DNA of 64,000 nucleotides from Pyronema omphalodes (lineage: Eukaryota > Ascomycota > Pezizomycetes > Pezizales > Pyronemataceae): NCBI GenBank assembly GCA_024516155.1, contig JAJJXM010000019.1, forward strand, positions 620,001 through 684,000, read 5' to 3'. This document shows, one piece after another, positions 1 through 13,499 of the stretch (within the stretch, counting starts at the first letter, position 1; each line of letters starts with the position of its first letter). The notes under the pieces are model-generated. The model did not search any database, was not told where the DNA came from, and saw only the letters and a list, made by a program, of their open reading frames with translations. The translations under genes and the position numbers were made by a program.

Positions 1-3000
1 GTGTTAGCAAATTTTGATTGGACGCCTCAGTACGTTGGTCGGGAAAACTTGCGATCTAAAAAAGGAGCGGGCTCGTTTAACATGGAAGCGTGCTCGGGAG
101 GAAAGAGAAAGATGCCGCAGGATACATGGGAAACCCTAACCCTAATATTTTGCATCCGGTACGTCAAAATTGGATAATCCGATGTTCGGATGAATTGCGT
201 GCCGCCGGAAGGGACAGCGATGTCAAACAAAATGGTGTTTCAAATAATGTAGTTATTGTTATTCCGTGGACAGGCAAACACGGAGTGTTATATTGTATGT
301 ACGGGATGAGATATATACCGTCTGTTTGCGACTCAAGCCTGTTCTATTATTGACGCGAGAAAATCTGTTGGTCTAGGTCATCAGTAATTGCTTACATCTG
401 TTGGAATCAGCCGTAGCTTACACAAGTTCACTATTTCAATACAACATTCCGCGGAGATATCATGGTTCGCTTCGATACGAGTGTCAAGTCTGAAATTGTT
501 TAGTTCGGTATATGCACGTACCGGTTTTTCATTCCTTTCAGCCTTGGGTTTTACTAGGTTTCATCATTCCAATTTTGTCTCCGGTTCGGAGCAGGCTAGC
601 CGATAATTCTTTTGTTTATGTCCATTGCCCTCTTTCTCATGGACCCTGTTCAACTGCTTTACATCTGTGGCCTCGTGGCACAGTATATTTCTTCTTTCTT
701 CTAGACTTTTATCAATATCTTCATCTATCTGTATTCATATTATCCATACATGTAGCTATTTGTTCTGACTTCTCTTACTGCTTATTCTGTTATAAAACTA
801 CCCCTTGAATACCATCTTTCGTTTATCATCTCTCTTTCTTTTCCCTTTGTCCTAATCACTTTCATTAACCTTCCATCCCAGATTCTCCCATTTTTTCCTG
901 CTAATCTGTTCACGGTCTTCTCACTTGTTCTATTCCGTACTATCATGGTGTACAGTAATTGAATCATGGTGGGAATTGCTTCTCTGATCTTAAAATATGA
1001 ATTTTTTATCTTTGTTAACCTAGAAGTATTTTTTCATATCTTTTTGCATTTTGCCGTTCCGTTGTTATTTGCTACATCATTTGACTAGATATTTGATAAT
1101 TTCTCTATCTGCCAAGTTATCCTAGCAGAATCTGTCATTTGGGCTTGTGTTTACCGGTTTGAGGTGTACTCTGCTAGCTGTGTATCTTGTCTTTGAATGT
1201 TAGTATCAGATGGCTCATATGTTTCTGACCTTTATGTCAGTGGATTTCTGTTTTATTTCTGTTGACCAGCACTATTATAGAATGAGGATAATTTGTATTG
1301 TAACTGTTCTCTCAATTCTTTCATGCATTCTCGCATGATGTATCGATTTGGGTGTGAATATATGGTGGAAGTCTCTTGAAGAGGTGCTTTTCTTCTTGTA
1401 TGCTGCGTGATCATATCTGTAGTGGCATTTTTTGTCTCAGGAAATGAATAAAAATGGATCCAATCGTCAAGCTTGCTAGTTTTCAGCTCCGGTAGCTTTG
1501 TCTTTTATTGTTGCCTTTCACTGAAATTGGGATACCGATAACTATGTCTATCATGATGTTCAACTCTGTTTTTCCTTCTCCGGATTGGTGTGCACTCCAG
1601 GTCTGATGTTTTTTTGGGGGTGTTGTCGGTAAGTGTAGTCTGTTGGTGCTTTTGGCCTCGGGATAAAGACTGCTAGATGTTAGGTGTTGCGATGTGTGCA
1701 AAATATTCTTCTTTATACGTTGTAGTAAGAATTCAATTTTACTCTGGTTAATTACGGTTGATAGATACCAAGCCCTTGATGAACTTTCAATTTTGGCCGG
1801 CTAAACCTATTTGACTGACCAACAGTAGCGTTTCTGTAAACTACGGCCTACCGTTAGTCCGTATGACCTTGTTCAGAAGCCAATTAACGAAGACGCCTTA
1901 ACGATGTAGTACCGGAGTATATGAAAAGTCACTCATTAATTGATGCTTAACTGATATGATAATGCATTTCTGATGAAACTTCCCCAAAACATGGAATGGA
2001 ATGGATCAAGAAATCAGCCAGGGAGGTTTGGGGCTCCGCTGGCAGATGAGGAAGGCTGAAGTGAGACTTTCCGACAGCATGCACGGACTTTTACAAGTTC
2101 CGTACCAATGGGAGACGTGGCACGATCGGCATATTTAAGGCTGCAAGTACAGAGGTGACTAATGCGCTTAATACGAGGTGCTATTGCAGATAAATTATGT
2201 GTTGTGCATGGCGTTGGAGTACATAAAATTAGTTTGTAAAATTGGCTGGGCTTACGCGGCGTCGGATACTTGAACTTGAACCTTTTAATATTCTTTCGGA
2301 GACTGCAGATTCCAAATAACACCGGCTGAGGCCCGGAAAACTCGTGAACGTCTGGATTACCAAGCAATAACAGTGCATAGGTACCGTAGTTTTTGTCTAT
2401 TCCCGGATTCCTAGCCTTCTTTAAACAATGGAAGAGGTCATTGATGAATAACCAAGTTTGTCAAACCATCAAGTAGCCCGGGCTACTGCTGCGCTCTTGA
2501 ATCTCCACCATGACTAGTATTCACGGACCTAATCTACGTCCTGAAAATCGCATTGCATTCATCCAGCAAGATCCGGTCCACTACCCCGGTCCATTTCATA
2601 ACAGTTCGTATTCGCAGAGCCTCTGCCGCGGCGTCTCCGTGTGGCCATTGGTATCTAAAGTTATCTGTTGTTCAGTTTGGGCTGCTAACTACTGCATCTT
2701 TGCGCTTCCAATTCCGGGGCAATTCATTCCGAATCTCCGACATGAAGTGTCTCCGGAGTCCGGCTGAAAACACTGGTAGGATTATGTTCGGTTGCAAATA
2801 TAAATGACATGTTATGGTGTACACCATACATCAATGAAATTATTTGGACTAGTGAGATGGTCAACTTATCCACTGCGGTTGTGTTGCAGTTTTGGTTTCC
2901 TTGTCCCTCCTTGCAAACAACCATCCTGTCTCAAACACGTCTGGAGACGTCCGGGCTTACGTACGTCTGTCTCCAAAATCCATAGACTGGCTATTCTAGT

Positions 3001-5013
3001 GTTACCGCGTTGCAGCCTACCAGGCCCTATTAAAACCCAACATACTCGCAAAGGTATGTTAAACCACATCAAACAAGCTTTGGACATCTATATATGCAGG
3101 ATATTATAACCACCCACCTCATCAACCACATGCCCGCTTCATATGCTAAAGACCCAACACAGGGAAGTACCGTGCACGCCAGGAGAGAGTTGAGGTTTGT
3201 GATATAGGCTTAAACCCTACCTCCATGAACTTAGAACTACCACATGGTGATACAAATCATCACGCGAAGCTTGTTGAAGGATGTCGAAGAATGTGCTCAC
3301 TGTCACTTATGTTCCAACCGCTGATTGACCCAAAGTCAACCCTCAACCAAATGCCAACAAAATGCCAAGTATTACAAGCAGTAGAAAACGTGAGCCTTTT
3401 TTTTTTTATCTGACCTTCGGCAGTCCCAGCGCACGTTTGTTTTCCTGTCGTGAAGTGTCGCAGAGTTGCATATTCTACCCCTGTTCCGTTGGTAAAAAAG
3501 AAAATTTATGTAGCCAGAGCGGCAAATTGGAGCAGCTTCAGTAAGAGAGCTCATGGTGTTATGGCTCGCTTATTTCAAAGTTAGATAAATTCGTCGCTTG
3601 TTTTATCATGAAAAAATTGTCGCGCGCCATGGTCCGTGTAGGTCGCGCCGACCCGTTCTAGGTACATATTTCTTAACCAGATTCAAATGCATGCATGATA
3701 CGTACCGAGAGGGGAGAATTGTGTATGCACACCCAATAGGGAATATTTCATCGCTGTCTGCGGCTCTAATCAAAAGCATACTTACTGATAAACGTATCAT
3801 AACTCGTAATAAACTGATTACAAAATGCCTGCTGGTTGCCTGTGGAGGATATTTCTTACTTATATTGATAAATCATGATTGTTTGTGACTTGATTTATCT
3901 AGAGAAAAGAAATTGAGGCACAGACCGCGTAGAGAAATATGATGTGATGTATCGCCTAAGTTAATATGCAGATGCAACAAAGATAGATACAGATTATTTA
4001 GATCTAGGGTTTGTCGGAACTTGACTACATAACAATCAAGATAACGGACGCATAAGAATATGTGAATCACACGCATCACTAATTGACACGTGAATCTCTC
4101 GAGTCATGGATGATGACGTTACTTGATGACATTATGGCGCGAAACTGGTTTGAACCCCTGGAAATCGTACGGGAATGGGAGAGGTGGCTGGAAATGTTAT
4201 AAGGGATGAGACATTGGTACAATTATATTCATAATTTAATTTTTATTTATGTTGAATCTATGTCACGTCTCACATATAATCAAGACTATGACGGTCCTCA
4301 TGGATTGAACAATCATTTTTTCCAACTACAGAGCGAGAATTTATCTAGTAATACATTGTAATTATTCATTCGCTTACGGTAACCACGTATTTTACAGCTA
4401 CAGTCTCCGTAATAGTAACCCGTATCCTTCTTTCACTCTTTGTGATCTCTATCCTAGACATCCTATCATTTTTTGACCTCTGTTAGACTTGGAACATGGG
4501 TGCATAATTTCTCATAGAGGCTTGTTTAGACTGTAACATACCGCCTTTTTTACTGTTGTTATCAAAGTTTCCCATTACGTCCGCCTTCTTTTTCCGTAGT
4601 CTTTCCACAGAAGTCCACTGCATCTTGGTGTAGTTTTATGATAATTAATCCGCCTATAGTGGGAGTGCGGGTGTATTACATCTACTTCTTCCCCTTCGCG
4701 TGACAAAATGTTGAGGTGTAAGGATTTAGAACGACCAATTTCTATTCCATTGGTTAACGGTGCGCGAATAAGTGGTTGGAGAAATTAGGGTTCGGGGTGA
4801 CGGCGGCTGCGTTGAGATGAGACCGGGGTCGTGGATCCGGCCGAAGTGGGAGTGCCTGTGAAAGCTTTAATTCAGAGTTCTTGACGACTGAATGTGCCTT
4901 GTGGTGGAGCATGGTTATGTACCAATTTCTCGACAGTACACCGTAAGGGAGATTCTCGCTAAAAAGAAATAACCAAGAGATCATGTGTATTCGTAGCTTC
5001 TAAAGGTCAAATT
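1..5013. other. Gene-poor interval, nothing recognised
   Basis: About 5 kb without a supportable gene. Open frames are all short (under 120 codons), overlap on both strands and show no recognisable domain or splice-linked continuation. The sequence is AT-leaning with T-rich tracts. No tRNA, terminal inverted repeat or long tandem array was seen. Decayed coding or transposon relics cannot be excluded. Confidence 0.5.
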
Positions 5014-5023
5014 GATTTTTGCT
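5014..5023. repeat. 10-bp target-site duplication, left
   Basis: GATTTTTGCT lies directly before the left terminus at 5024 and is repeated exactly at 5905-5914 after the right terminus. Confidence 0.85.
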
Positions 5024-5904
5024 AGAGTTCGGCACGGTCCGTCCAGGACGGCGGACCGGATGGGACCACACTGGTCGTCCGGTCCCGTCTACAACTTCGG
5101 ACGGACGGCCACTATGTGGTCCGATCCCGTCCGCTAACTCAAAAATACCGGACGGGACGGCGGGTGACGGCAGGACCGTGAGTTTTGGGTGAGCTAGTTT
5201 GTAGGGGGCGGTTTGGTTCAAGTTTGCCAGAAATTATGGGCCGCAGCAGCGACGCCTTCAGCACTGTAGTGGATGAACTCGTCATGCTGCACTTTAGTAA
5301 AACTTTTACATTCCACTGCCGGTGCACGCTCCACCCAGAAATATGTTGACTACCTATGGTAGCTTGATATTATTTTTGTTTGATAGTAGAGTACGATCCC
5401 GCTCTAAATATTTCTTCTATCCTTCAAACTCAATCTTCTACCTTTCCCTCTTCTACCCACAAGAATTTTCCACTTCTTTCATTGCCGTGTAATTCAAACA
5501 TCAACAGCAATCACACAATTCCCAGCAGAGCTCATTGCCGTCCTCTATACCTTTTCCGACCAGGAGCAGAACACCCTGCCTGTCCTCTCAAGAGTCGTTT
5601 TCGTTCGAGAAGGATGGGGAAGGGGACATTTTAGTGGGGGGAGAGGGAGCATTCTTGTTCATCAGTATAGGGTTTATTTTTGCAAGAAACTCTATATAGC
5701 TGACTTTACTTCGTGCAATGCATCAGAATTATCTAAGCAAAGCACGATAAGCCGTAGTAAAAAACTGCCGGTTGCGAGTGACCTGAAGTGACTCTAGTCG
5801 TGGTCACACGCGGTCACCCACGGTCTGTCCCGTCCATGGTTCCTCCAGGGCGGCCGGTCCTGATCCTCCTACAGGACTGGACCGGACGGATCATGCCAAA
5901 CTCT
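5024..5904 (-). mobile_element. Non-autonomous TIR DNA transposon, copy 1 (MULE-like by 10-bp TSD)
   Basis: An 881-bp element bounded by inverted termini AGAGTTCGGCACGG (5024 onward) and its decayed complement ending GCCAAACTCT at 5904. It is flanked by a perfect 10-bp direct repeat GATTTTTGCT at 5014-5023 and 5905-5914. Both subterminal regions are GC-rich with many short repeats of the type CGGTCC / GGACGG, while the centre is ordinary. A second copy lies at 28149-29071 in the opposite orientation; the strand given here is relative to that copy. No intact transposase is present, and the short open frames inside are probably not genes. A 9-11 bp duplication is typical of Mutator-like elements, so that class is an inference. 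The right terminus differs from copy 2 by C-to-T/G-to-A changes, suggesting age or RIP/CpG decay. Confidence 0.85.
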
Positions 5905-5914
5905 GATTTTTGCT
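5905..5914. repeat. 10-bp target-site duplication, right
   Basis: Exact repeat of 5014-5023 directly after the CTCT end of the element. Confidence 0.85.
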
Positions 5915-8346
5915 CTGAGAAGCTTATCCTGATTGATAGTCTGGTGCTCCTTCTCCTATGGTTCTTATTTCTCGCGATGATATGAAGAGAGCCATTTTTG
6001 AAATACAGATCATTCTGATTACGTTTTTTTGGCCGTGATAGAGTAAGAATGTTTTTGTCTTCGATAAAGGCCACTGAATATGATGGGGATTGGGACATTT
6101 TTAAGCTTTTCTGGTTCTAAATATTCTTTCTTATCTCCAGGTAAGGTTGGCATACATATAGGTGTGGTTATCCCTATATCAAAGAATTCAGATACCCTCT
6201 TAGCCCTATTTCTTTCTGACAATAAAAAAAGGTTTCCCAGAGACAATGCTCGATTCTCATACTCCGGTGTGTAAACGGAAGTAATCATGCGATCACAAGG
6301 GTTAATTTCAGACCACCGTAAGTCTTCTGAGTTTGGCTTTGGGGGTCCCAGTACTAAAGATAATAATCTTGTCGGCTATTACAACAGCGTTAGCAGCTGC
6401 TTGTATGTCTGGGGATCATGTCTCGTGATGGATGAAATTCTCATACTAAACTAGAAAGTACTCTAGGACGAATTTCACAATTTTAAACGCCGAATCGTGA
6501 GACTTATATTTATCCTCCCCACTGTAGGAGCCTCCTCCTCCCCCCTGGTGACGAAATAGTTTCCTCTGTGGGCCTGTTGTAATACTATGAGGATCCGGAG
6601 CTGCCGATCAGGCTCAAGGAGGTATCACTGAACGTTCTATCAGGTTTACTGTCAATTGAAAGAGAAGTTTGATTGAATTGGTTCTACTTCCTTTTTCGTC
6701 TGGCTTGATTCTTGTTCTGACTCGTGTGGTTCTTGTTCCGACTTACCTCTGTCAGGCTTTCTTACGGCAATTGTGGTATTCCTTCGTCAGGTAACAGAAG
6801 TCTTCTACCGACTTGATGGTCTTCATTTTTTAGTGCTTCTTGGAATTCGAAGAGCTTTTAATTTTATTCGCCGTTCCCATTGCACGGTTACTCTTTGTAA
6901 AAGGCGGCGAAAGCAATCGAGTAGTCGTTTTTGGTACGCTTTCTTCTCTCGATAGCCAGAGAGATTACAAAGCGGTATTTGTAGTATGGAATTTTTCGGT
7001 ATAAAGTAGCACTAGGATGGCCATATTCAGCTTTTAGAAAGGAGTGAGCGCTGATGTTGAGTGGTTCCAAGTTGTAGAAGAGAATATCAGCCATTGTAAT
7101 TATCTATTAGAAGCTAAATGCGAACCAATGCCTGTTATCAAACTTATTTTGTTTCTTATAACCAACTATTATAGCAACCGGAAACTTGCATACTGTGATT
7201 GAACAGGGCCTGCGTTCGTGAATCAGCCATAGGCCAGTCTTCTGCCGGTAAGCGTATCGTATACTCAGTGTTATGGATGGAGTTTGCATTACTGCAGCAA
7301 GTTTAGTGCATGTAAAAAATTAATTCCAGTATCGCGATGTCACGCTGTGTGCCAGTTTATCCACGCCATTAACAGTTGCCGTATAATCCGCCTACAGTTT
7401 AAGCACCATCTTGCCGTCTGGTTTCTTCGAGTAACAAAAATTGTACTTATAGATCGTATAGAAACCTCCTATCCTCTCCAGAATTTATGTTTCATTGTCA
7501 TACCCATATTTTTATCTTCATTGGTATTTAGAATTAACTCCCTGGTCAATCCCATAGAATTACCCCGCCTGCTTGTGTCAAGGGACGGAGCAGTTTCGCA
7601 TCAAGTGTTGGATACATACTAATATTTCGATATTTAAAAGTCCCTACTCTTGAGTCTCTAGCATTATCAATAAGATTTGCCTTACCAACGTTGATTTCGC
7701 GGAACTACCTCGTTGCAGATAAAAGAGTAGTCTCAAGTTTAGTCTGATAATTCATGCAAAATTTAACTGATTAGAATAGTTCAAACTTCTACACATGAAA
7801 AAGCGTTTGTCATTTTTCTCCTTTCCCTTCCAATTTTGATGGCCATTCACGGGTGATTCATCATGAACGCGACATGCATAACATTATTTTTGCGTATAAA
7901 TCGTGATTTGACATAAAGAACATCACCCGACAAGCTAGGTGCAAATTTAGGTCAGTACTTTCTATCTACCGGTCATTTTGACCCGATTTTTCATTATGGT
8001 GGACCTCTCCTTGTGAATCATCCTCGAAATGAAGAAGTCCGCTCAAGTTTTCAACAAACCATTGTGAATTTCGACTCTCATTGTTAACACCTACGTTGTG
8101 CTTCGGGAATTCAAGCCTCGGTTAACGTATAATAAATAACCCCTATATCTTATAATCGAGAAAGTCTATATAATCGTAATAACATTGCAGCATTTCAGAA
8201 TCATTCATCCACTGGATCCAAAAAGTCAATAACCACCACGCTACTGCATTACAGTATAAGACAGCATTATTCGATCACCCCAACTATTTTTTTGGTATTA
8301 CCATTGTAATCTCATCTTCATTCGGATCTTTAGAAAACTTCCAGCC
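5915..8346. other. Intergenic, nothing recognised
   Basis: No gene is supported. Short overlapping open frames (at most 112 codons) have no recognisable domains. The last few hundred bases presumably contain the promoter of the gene starting at 8347, but no specific element was identified. Confidence 0.45.
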
Positions 8347-8853
8347 ATGTCGCACTTTAACTCCACGCCGGGATTTTACCCTCCATCCTTCCCCCCCATG
8401 CCGCCAATGCCGCCAATGCGGCCGATGCCAACTTTCCGCCCTGCTCCTATACCCCAACTCCCCACATTCCCCAGAACTCATACCTTTCGGGATCCAGTAA
8501 TTCCACGTCCCCGTCGTCCCAGCTTCGTAACAGAACACGACCTCGATTCACTATCCGATTTCTTCTCCGATTCCTCCTCTGACTACTCCTCCTCAGATGA
8601 CGAGTATGATTCATTTGATGACGACGACGAATATGATAATCCTGTAGGTAAATATAGGATGGAGCCTAAAAGTCGAAGCGCTGCGGTGCTTAATGTTGGG
8701 GATGGGAAGAGGGAGGGGTATGCACCGAGACCGGTACCGAGGCCGACGTCTAGGCCAGCACCTAGAGCAGAGGGTCCTAGGCTCGTCGTAAACAACCAAA
8801 AGAATCCAACAGGAAAGGCGTATATGAGACCGGATTTTGATAACAGGCTCTAA
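8347..8853 (+). CDS. Small disordered proline-rich / acidic protein, RPDFDNRL-tail family, member 1
   Basis: Single-exon frame of 168 codons starting at an ATG in good context (CCAGCCATGTC). I recognise no domain. Visible regions: residues 1-60 are proline/methionine-rich with repeated P-M-P and M-R-P-M-P-T-F. About 62-100 is a serine/aspartate-rich acidic stretch. About 125-150 is basic and proline-rich (APRPVPRPTSRPAPR), and the end is YMRPDFDNRL. The whole protein looks intrinsically disordered; there is no signal peptide or membrane segment. A paralogue of 106 residues at 30273-30593 (minus) shares the MS-x-FN start, MRPMPTF, the APR/SRP segment and the C-terminal RPDFDNRL, and the similarity continues into the 3' flank. 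That makes a real gene likely. The function is unknown. It sits alone in a gene-poor region. Confidence 0.7.
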   Translation: MSHFNSTPGFYPPSFPPMPPMPPMRPMPTFRPAPIPQLPTFPRTHTFRDPVIPRPRRPSFVTEHDLDSLSDFFSDSSSDYSSSDDEYDSFDDDDEYDNPVGKYRMEPKSRSAAVLNVGDGKREGYAPRPVPRPTSRPAPRAEGPRLVVNNQKNPTGKAYMRPDFDNRL

Positions 8854-10813
8854 CGTGAGATTCTCTTTCGGGGCCCCGTAACTAGGCTCGGACGAGAGTA
8901 TGGCATCAAAAAGAGAGATTGAGAAAGGTCTTAAAATTATTGTTTCATTAGACCGAACAAGATAGAATAAGATACATAACACCCCATTGATTATAGCCAT
9001 ATTTTTGATGAGCACACAAAGCATGAGAAGCTGGTACTTGCCAGACGGTGCGCCTACACGCGATTCTTAGTTGAGGCGACCGTTCTGTGTTGCGTGTCCC
9101 ATATCTGTTACATGTGACATTGTGCAACTTGGCTGCCACGGCGTCTTTCTATCTCCCGCAGTCACAGAGTACGTCTTTATTCCGCCGTGACGTGTTTCTC
9201 ACACTAAATAGCGACTGAATTTTGCCTACACAAGCCGCCAGCGAGTCATAGACCAGGCATGTTGTCATTCAATCTCTTATTTTATGAATTAACGTCAATC
9301 TTTGGTGTCAAAAGTTTTTGCTCTTTTGTTTTTTTCGGCGAAACAGGCTTTGATATGGCTTTCCTATTATAGTTCTGTTTTGCGATGATACCACATTTTC
9401 TTTCATGGCAAATAGGTATTAGCCATTGGTATTACTTTTTCTATCAACAGCGTCTTTTCGGTGCCTGGAATTAGATGTCTTTTGAAAGCAGTGTGAATAT
9501 GCACATACTATATTATTTTTTTTTTCATTGATGTCTCAATTGGTTACGGCAAGGATTTTAGGAAGATCCGATGATTGGCAATTGTGAAGTCAGTTCGCAC
9601 ACGCAATCTTGATGAAGACGCCATACATAGGGATAGGGTTCGTCCAAATGTTTTGAGTTTTGACAATGTTTAGCTGTGCATGTGTAAACAGCCATTTTTA
9701 ATGTGTGATGGATATTGCGGGGATTTACTAGATATTTTTAAGGAGGGAAAAAGTGGTCACGGTGAAGTTTGCCGATTTAATTGATTCTTCAGTCCTCAGT
9801 GGACAGAATAGGCTTTGCCATTTCTAGTCTGGTTTTAAGATTTGTATGCGACTGTCTTAACGTATTGTATGGAGGAAGGAGTTATGCTTTAATCGTTCCT
9901 TCTGCTATAGCAATAGCATGAATAGTATCTTTGAACTTTGGTCTACTTTCCATGAACCACCTTGTAATTGTGCTGTGATATCTGATGACTTTTACCACCG
10001 ATTGTCTGCATACAAGCTTTTTTGGCAGAGATTACCAAGGTGGCCATTCCCGAAGGCCAGAGAAATAAGTGTCAGGTTTTTTCAATCAACAGTCATCTCC
10101 TGTATCCCTCCCTTAAGGCACTTTCAGCGAGGAAATCCTCCTTCGTTGTTTTATTCGGCAGGAAGAAAACTACAGACGACATTGTGAAAATAAATTGCAT
10201 TCAAGATGTTCCAGTTGATGGATTTATATCTACACCTGGGATACTTTGCCCATACATATTTTATCCAAATCAAAAACGTTTTTACCGCCCTTGCCCATGA
10301 ACTAACGGGAAACTCCAATAGAAAAAAGCAGTCACATGCGACAGTATTGTTGGAAAACTTTGTGGCACTAATACAATTTGAAGAGAGCCGAGATCCTGTA
10401 GCGTTTGGTCATTTTTCAACAGACATTAACTTACCAGCTCTATTTTCAGTCTGTATGTATGACCAAAGAAATTTGGCAGGTATTTATCAACCGTCTACAA
10501 CCCTAATCCCCGATTTGACATACATCGGACCCATGTCATATGTGGAAGTGATGTTGTGAGAAATAGTGAAGAATAACATTACCCCAATCTTCCTGTAGCG
10601 ATAGAGATGGTCTGAGGTTCTCCGGACAAATTTCAAAGTATTTGTAGTAAGAATTTTTGAAGGATCTCTTTTTAAAGGAATTAAGAATCAATTCGAATAG
10701 TATGAGAAAAACTCTCGGGTATTATATACGGTGATCCTGCGCAGGGTTAATAATAAGCAGGATGATGTGTATGTTGACTAATCGGAACGCTATTTCGGAG
10801 GATGAGACGTAAT
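8854..10813. other. Intergenic, nothing recognised
   Basis: No supportable gene. Overlapping frames at 9918-10559 (89-117 codons) show no known domain and no consistent splice pattern. The first 30 bases after the 8853 stop are similar to the flank of the paralogue at 30.3 kb. Confidence 0.45.
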
Positions 10814-11013
10814 GGAGGACTTCCTATCGCTCTATAGCAACGAACGGGAGAGCCTATTTCACCACAAAAAGATATTTTCTATAGAACGCAAATAGAGCAC
10901 TAGGATATACAGGGGGGTAGGTACCCCCTGTCTATTCGGATTTTCTATTGCCATCGTATAGGTGAAGTTGGGGTTGTTCTATCCGCCCCGAATAGAGCGA
11001 TGGGAAGTCCTCC
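10814..11013. mobile_element. ~200-bp inverted-repeat element (MITE-like), copy 1
   Basis: The element begins GGAGGACTTCCTATCGCTCT and ends with the inverted complement, giving 22-bp terminal inverted repeats with one mismatch. No coding capacity. A diverged copy with the same internal blocks (GGGAGAGCCTATTTCACCA, AAGATATTTTCTAT, GGTGAAGTTG) lies at about 13500-13697. A 37-bp hairpin with the same ends lies near 33150. The target duplication was not clear, so the superfamily is not assigned. Confidence 0.75.
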
Positions 11014-13499
11014 AATGTCATTATGTGGAAGGACATTATTTCTGAGGTCGGTACTCGCTACCAGGGGGTAACAGAATGAGCTGTCAGGGTGAGCCAGCGG
11101 GTTGTCTAGAAATGTCTTCATATAAGGCTAGGACGATAGTAGGGCAGAATTGTGTTCAGACCTAGGAGATTGAGAAAAGTTCTGGAGCCTATCAGAGCCT
11201 CGTCACAAAGTAGCAACTATCATTAGTAGGTCGTCATAATTGCATAATTTTCGATTCCTTCTGGATTCCATATTGTCGGAGTGGGTGATCATGGCAGCTT
11301 CTAAATTTCCGTGTAGGCCGTAACTATTTGCATACCCGCCGATCACGGGGTGAAGCCGTGATAATTCTCCATGGGCCAATCGGGCGAGGTTTCAGGCGAA
11401 CGGTAACTAACTACCGAACTAAGAAGGTGTGACTATATGACCGGTACCCTATCTTAGTTCAAAAGTAAGCTTTTCGATACCCCTACCCCATCCTTGGCCG
11501 CCGGTTCGAGGAACGGCACGTCATCGAGATCATGTCAGGGGTTGTAGGTATCGAACATCATGATTAATATTCATGATCTTCCATACATCGGATGTCATCG
11601 GATGTCTTATGTCTTGCTTTACCGCTGTATCTGCAAGCCCCGACGACGCTCCGCCTCCACTCGGAGTATCTTATTCTTATTCAAATATAACTCCGATCGC
11701 CGAGTTCGGCGAGCTGACTTTTCAGACAGAAGAGGACGAAAAAAAAAAGTTGAAACCGCCCCATTGCCAAAGGAAGGGCCAACGACCCCCGAGGAACCAG
11801 TCCGAAGGTATATTTCCAAACCCCGAAGCTTGTCTAACCCTGTCTAACATTGTCTAACCTTTTCGGACGTCGTTGGACCCTGTCAGACCCTGTCAAGCTT
11901 TCGTACGACTCTGAAGCAGTTTTTAAATATATAATGAATAGTAATCACCTTTAGCTACCATCACCGGCTTCTCGCGTTTATCAACGCAAGGCGTATTTCG
12001 ACACCGCCTCAGATATGATAATCATCTTGCTAGTATGATGTCGATTATAGCGTATTTTTTAACAGCATGCAATCAATTCCGCCAAGTTGCACACGAACAA
12101 TTACTGAAGTTAGTGCAGATAAGCATATATGCCGGATTAATTATCTTATAGGTTTCCCGGTGATGATGATGATGATCATCTACCCCGGATGAACAACAGC
12201 CTAGGTGTTACCAACAATAACATGAAAGTAAGTAAACATACATACTCAATTGCACAACCCACTTCCATACTTAAAACCAAAGCAACCAAAAAAAAGCCGA
12301 AGAATCAAACACGGATCACTGCATATCGGTATATCGGTATTGAAATTGCGAGCAGTTGCGGGCGCCTGGCAGTCAATTAACTAACAGTTATTGATCCCAA
12401 CTATCTATAAATCCCTGTCTTGCGCACACAACATATGTATGATAACGCGCAATTCAATCTTAACTCGAGAGTTAGGATTAACGAGGATCGACGAGGATCA
12501 TAGTGCATAAACTTAGATTTACTATGAAGATGGGTTCCCACGGGGCTGACTACATACTACCTACTACATGTTACTCGGGAAGTCGGCTTGACATTTTGAC
12601 AGATTTAGATGGACTTGGGGTACGTAATCCTATGAATATGTAGGTGCAGTTTGTATGTTTGTAAGTTTGCAAGTCACGGTAATGATACAGCAATAAGCAA
12701 TAAGCAATAAGCAACAAGCAACAAGCAACAAGCAACACGCGAAATACAGTTGATCCAACAAGTCAAGTATATCGTGTAATTATCGAACGTTACGAAAACC
12801 AGTTTGAAGCTTTGAGAAAGTTCCGGAATTTGGAATGAGGTCGATCCGCCCAACGGCTGTTACATATGTACTTCCAGCATAAAGTTTGCCCAACAGACGT
12901 TCTGGAGAACTTGACACACGCATGCATGATATGTATAACCATTAAGAAAATTTCGATAATATGACTGGTTCACAAATCCCCGGCGGAAGTAACGGCGAAT
13001 TTATAACTCCGGTTACACAGACCGACATCCTGGAACAAAAAAGAACCCCAAAAAAACTTTCTCATGAGCTTTTTTGTATCATATCCTGGGCTCAGAATAT
13101 GAAACATGAGTTGGAAATCGAACCATATAAAAAAAGTCTAAAAAGAATATCACGGATGACAGGTGGCTTTTATAAACTTCGGTAAAGTTTTCTGCTTCTT
13201 TCTCTAACGGCTAGTTAGCTGCTCTAGTCCAGTCATGACTTACGAAATTAATAAGCCTGAAGATTTTAAAGTAGGTAGCTACTTCAAGATCTCGGTTATA
13301 GATTGTGGGTTATAGATGCACTATCTGGTGTACCGTGAGGCTGGGTATCCATACTCATGCCCATATTCCCCTCCCAACCCTGCGAGGCTTGTAGCCTGCA
13401 TGTTGTACATACATAGCGTAACCGTATATACTCCGGCACTCTCAAGGATCTTAAAGCCTTCCTACATGTACACCCAACATCTCCTACACTGCATACATC
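11014..13499. other. Intergenic with short tandem repeats
   Basis: No gene recognised. 11828-11900 contains imperfect repeats of a CTGTCTAAC / CTGTCAGAC type. One 74-codon frame at 12961-13185 has unremarkable protein-like composition but no domain, homologue or splice partner in the window, so it is not called as a gene. Confidence 0.45.
12691..12738 (+). repeat. 7-bp microsatellite (CAATAAG / CAACAAG)
   Basis: About seven tandem 7-mers; the first part reads CAATAAG and the second CAACAAG, so one substitution has spread through half of the array. Confidence 0.85.

Noticed and set aside
5139..5634. Open frames of 62-84 codons in the transposon (also 28462-29021 in the second copy)
   Set aside because: Frames lie within non-autonomous TIR elements, on conflicting strands, with no transposase motif.
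12691..12738. Possible CRISPR-like array
   Set aside because: Only a 7-bp microsatellite; no spacers, and the genome is eukaryotic. No CRISPR array exists in the window.
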